Origin: Cytophagales bacterium
GTDB lineage: Bacteria > Bacteroidota > Bacteroidia > Cytophagales > Thermoflexibacteraceae
NCBI GenBank assembly: GCA_004294445.1
Contig: REAZ01000004.1
Location: 1 to 64,000, forward strand
Direction of reading: 5' to 3'
Length of the DNA: 64,000 nt
The notes under the pieces were generated by a model, which was not told the DNA's origin, did not search any database, and saw only the letters and a list, made by a program, of their open reading frames with translations. The translations under genes and the position numbers were made by a program. This document shows positions 63,706 through 64,000 of this stretch, piece after piece; the first letter of the stretch is position 1; each line of letters starts with the position of its first letter.

Positions 63706-64000
63706 TTATCGAATTATTCGCATCATGCCACCTCGCCTTCCCGCACTCGGATTCATTGCTTTATTAAGGGAATAGGTAAAACTTAGCATAAAATATCTTC
63801 CAAGTGAGCGAATAATGGTCTGCTCAAGGTAATTTACTTGTGCTTGTTGGCTTGCCCCTATATTTTGGTCTAAAAGGTTATTGACTGAAAACTTGAGTTC
63901 GCCCGCATTTGCCTTGAGGAAAGTTTTGGCAACTGACATATTCAAAATTGGAATTTCTTGTTTGAAGTCCGTAGTTTGGCTTTTGTAGATGAGGTAGTCT
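63706..64000 (-). CDS. C-terminal end of an outer-membrane beta-barrel protein (partial)
   Basis: The frame runs off the right edge: in the upstream direction it continues as DYLIYKSQTTDFKQEIPILN before MSVAKTFLKANAGELKFSV. NNLLDQN and GRYFMLSFTYSLNKA are the terminal strands of the large barrel proteins (OMP_b-brl_3 / TonB-dependent receptor-like) common in Bacteroidota. A Gly/Arg/Met-rich tail ends the protein. The start lies outside the window. Confidence 0.75.
   Translation of the reverse strand, partial: DYLIYKSQTTDFKQEIPILNMSVAKTFLKANAGELKFSVNNLLDQNIGASQQAQVNYLEQTIIRSLGRYFMLSFTYSLNKAMNPSAGRRGGMMRIIR

Overview
The window is chromosomal DNA from a Bacteroidota bacterium, most likely a Cytophagales-type gliding or environmental lineage. 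The evidence is AT-rich coding DNA without clear Shine-Dalgarno sites, several promoters of the Bacteroidota type (TTG/TTTG, about 19-20 bp, TAnnTTTG), outer-membrane beta-barrel proteins, and long TPR proteins that end in SpoIIE phosphatase or histidine-kinase domains. I cannot name the genus. I recognise no rRNA, tRNA or CRISPR array.

Layout. 1-6.3 kb: aroQ; a TPR-SpoIIE phosphatase / glycosyltransferase / methyltransferase operon; then an SDR and a T4-type polynucleotide kinase-phosphatase on the other strand. 6.3-9.8 kb: an RloA/RloB (AbiL-like) defence pair lies between an HxlR regulator and the DJ-1/PfpI gene that such regulators usually flank. 9.9-18.2 kb: GxxExxY protein, DUF481-like barrel, bestrophin channel, beta-carbonic anhydrase, F420-type reductase, guaA, a polytopic membrane protein, a DUF1080 protein and a sulfurtransferase. 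18.2-25.6 kb: an accessory island with a DUF433/DUF5615 toxin-antitoxin pair, a 1513-residue protein joining a UvrD-like helicase, TPR-like repeats and an SMC/OLD-type ATPase, a partner TOPRIM protein, and a membrane-anchored HNH protein. 25.6-30 kb: a second TPR-SpoIIE phosphatase and a TPR histidine kinase, followed by a 127-bp MITE-like element. 30-38.8 kb: diheme cytochrome, TauE/SafE transporter, NaChBac-like channel, nuoL, a putative nuclease-fold protein, argB and an RDD protein. 38.9-46.8 kb: sucA and sucB, separated by an accessory insert (STAS-like protein, small exported protein, MNT/HEPN pair with the HEPN gene broken, OLD-family nuclease). 46.9-64 kb: lipoprotein, GNAT-nitrilase fusion, gyrB, rsmI, Sel1-like protein, tex, a porin-amt unit, a second porin, lspA, enoyl-CoA hydratase and the end of an outer-membrane barrel gene.

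Two themes stand out. First, defence-type ATPases occur at three separate places (6.7-8.8, 19.1-24.4 and 43.0-45.2 kb), each paired with or carrying a TOPRIM domain. The 19.1-24.4 kb system, with Gabija-like parts in a different arrangement, is the best candidate for something undescribed. Second, insertions leave readable scars. At two places a complete gene is followed by foreign gene(s) and then by a 12-13 codon copy of that same gene's 3' end: the sulfurtransferase at 18.1/18.8 kb and the TauE/SafE gene at 32.4/31.3 kb. A third insertion, inside the suc operon, has an 11-bp direct repeat on both sides of the OLD gene. I infer repeated capture of small accessory genes at the 3' ends of host genes; no integrase is visible in any of the inserts.
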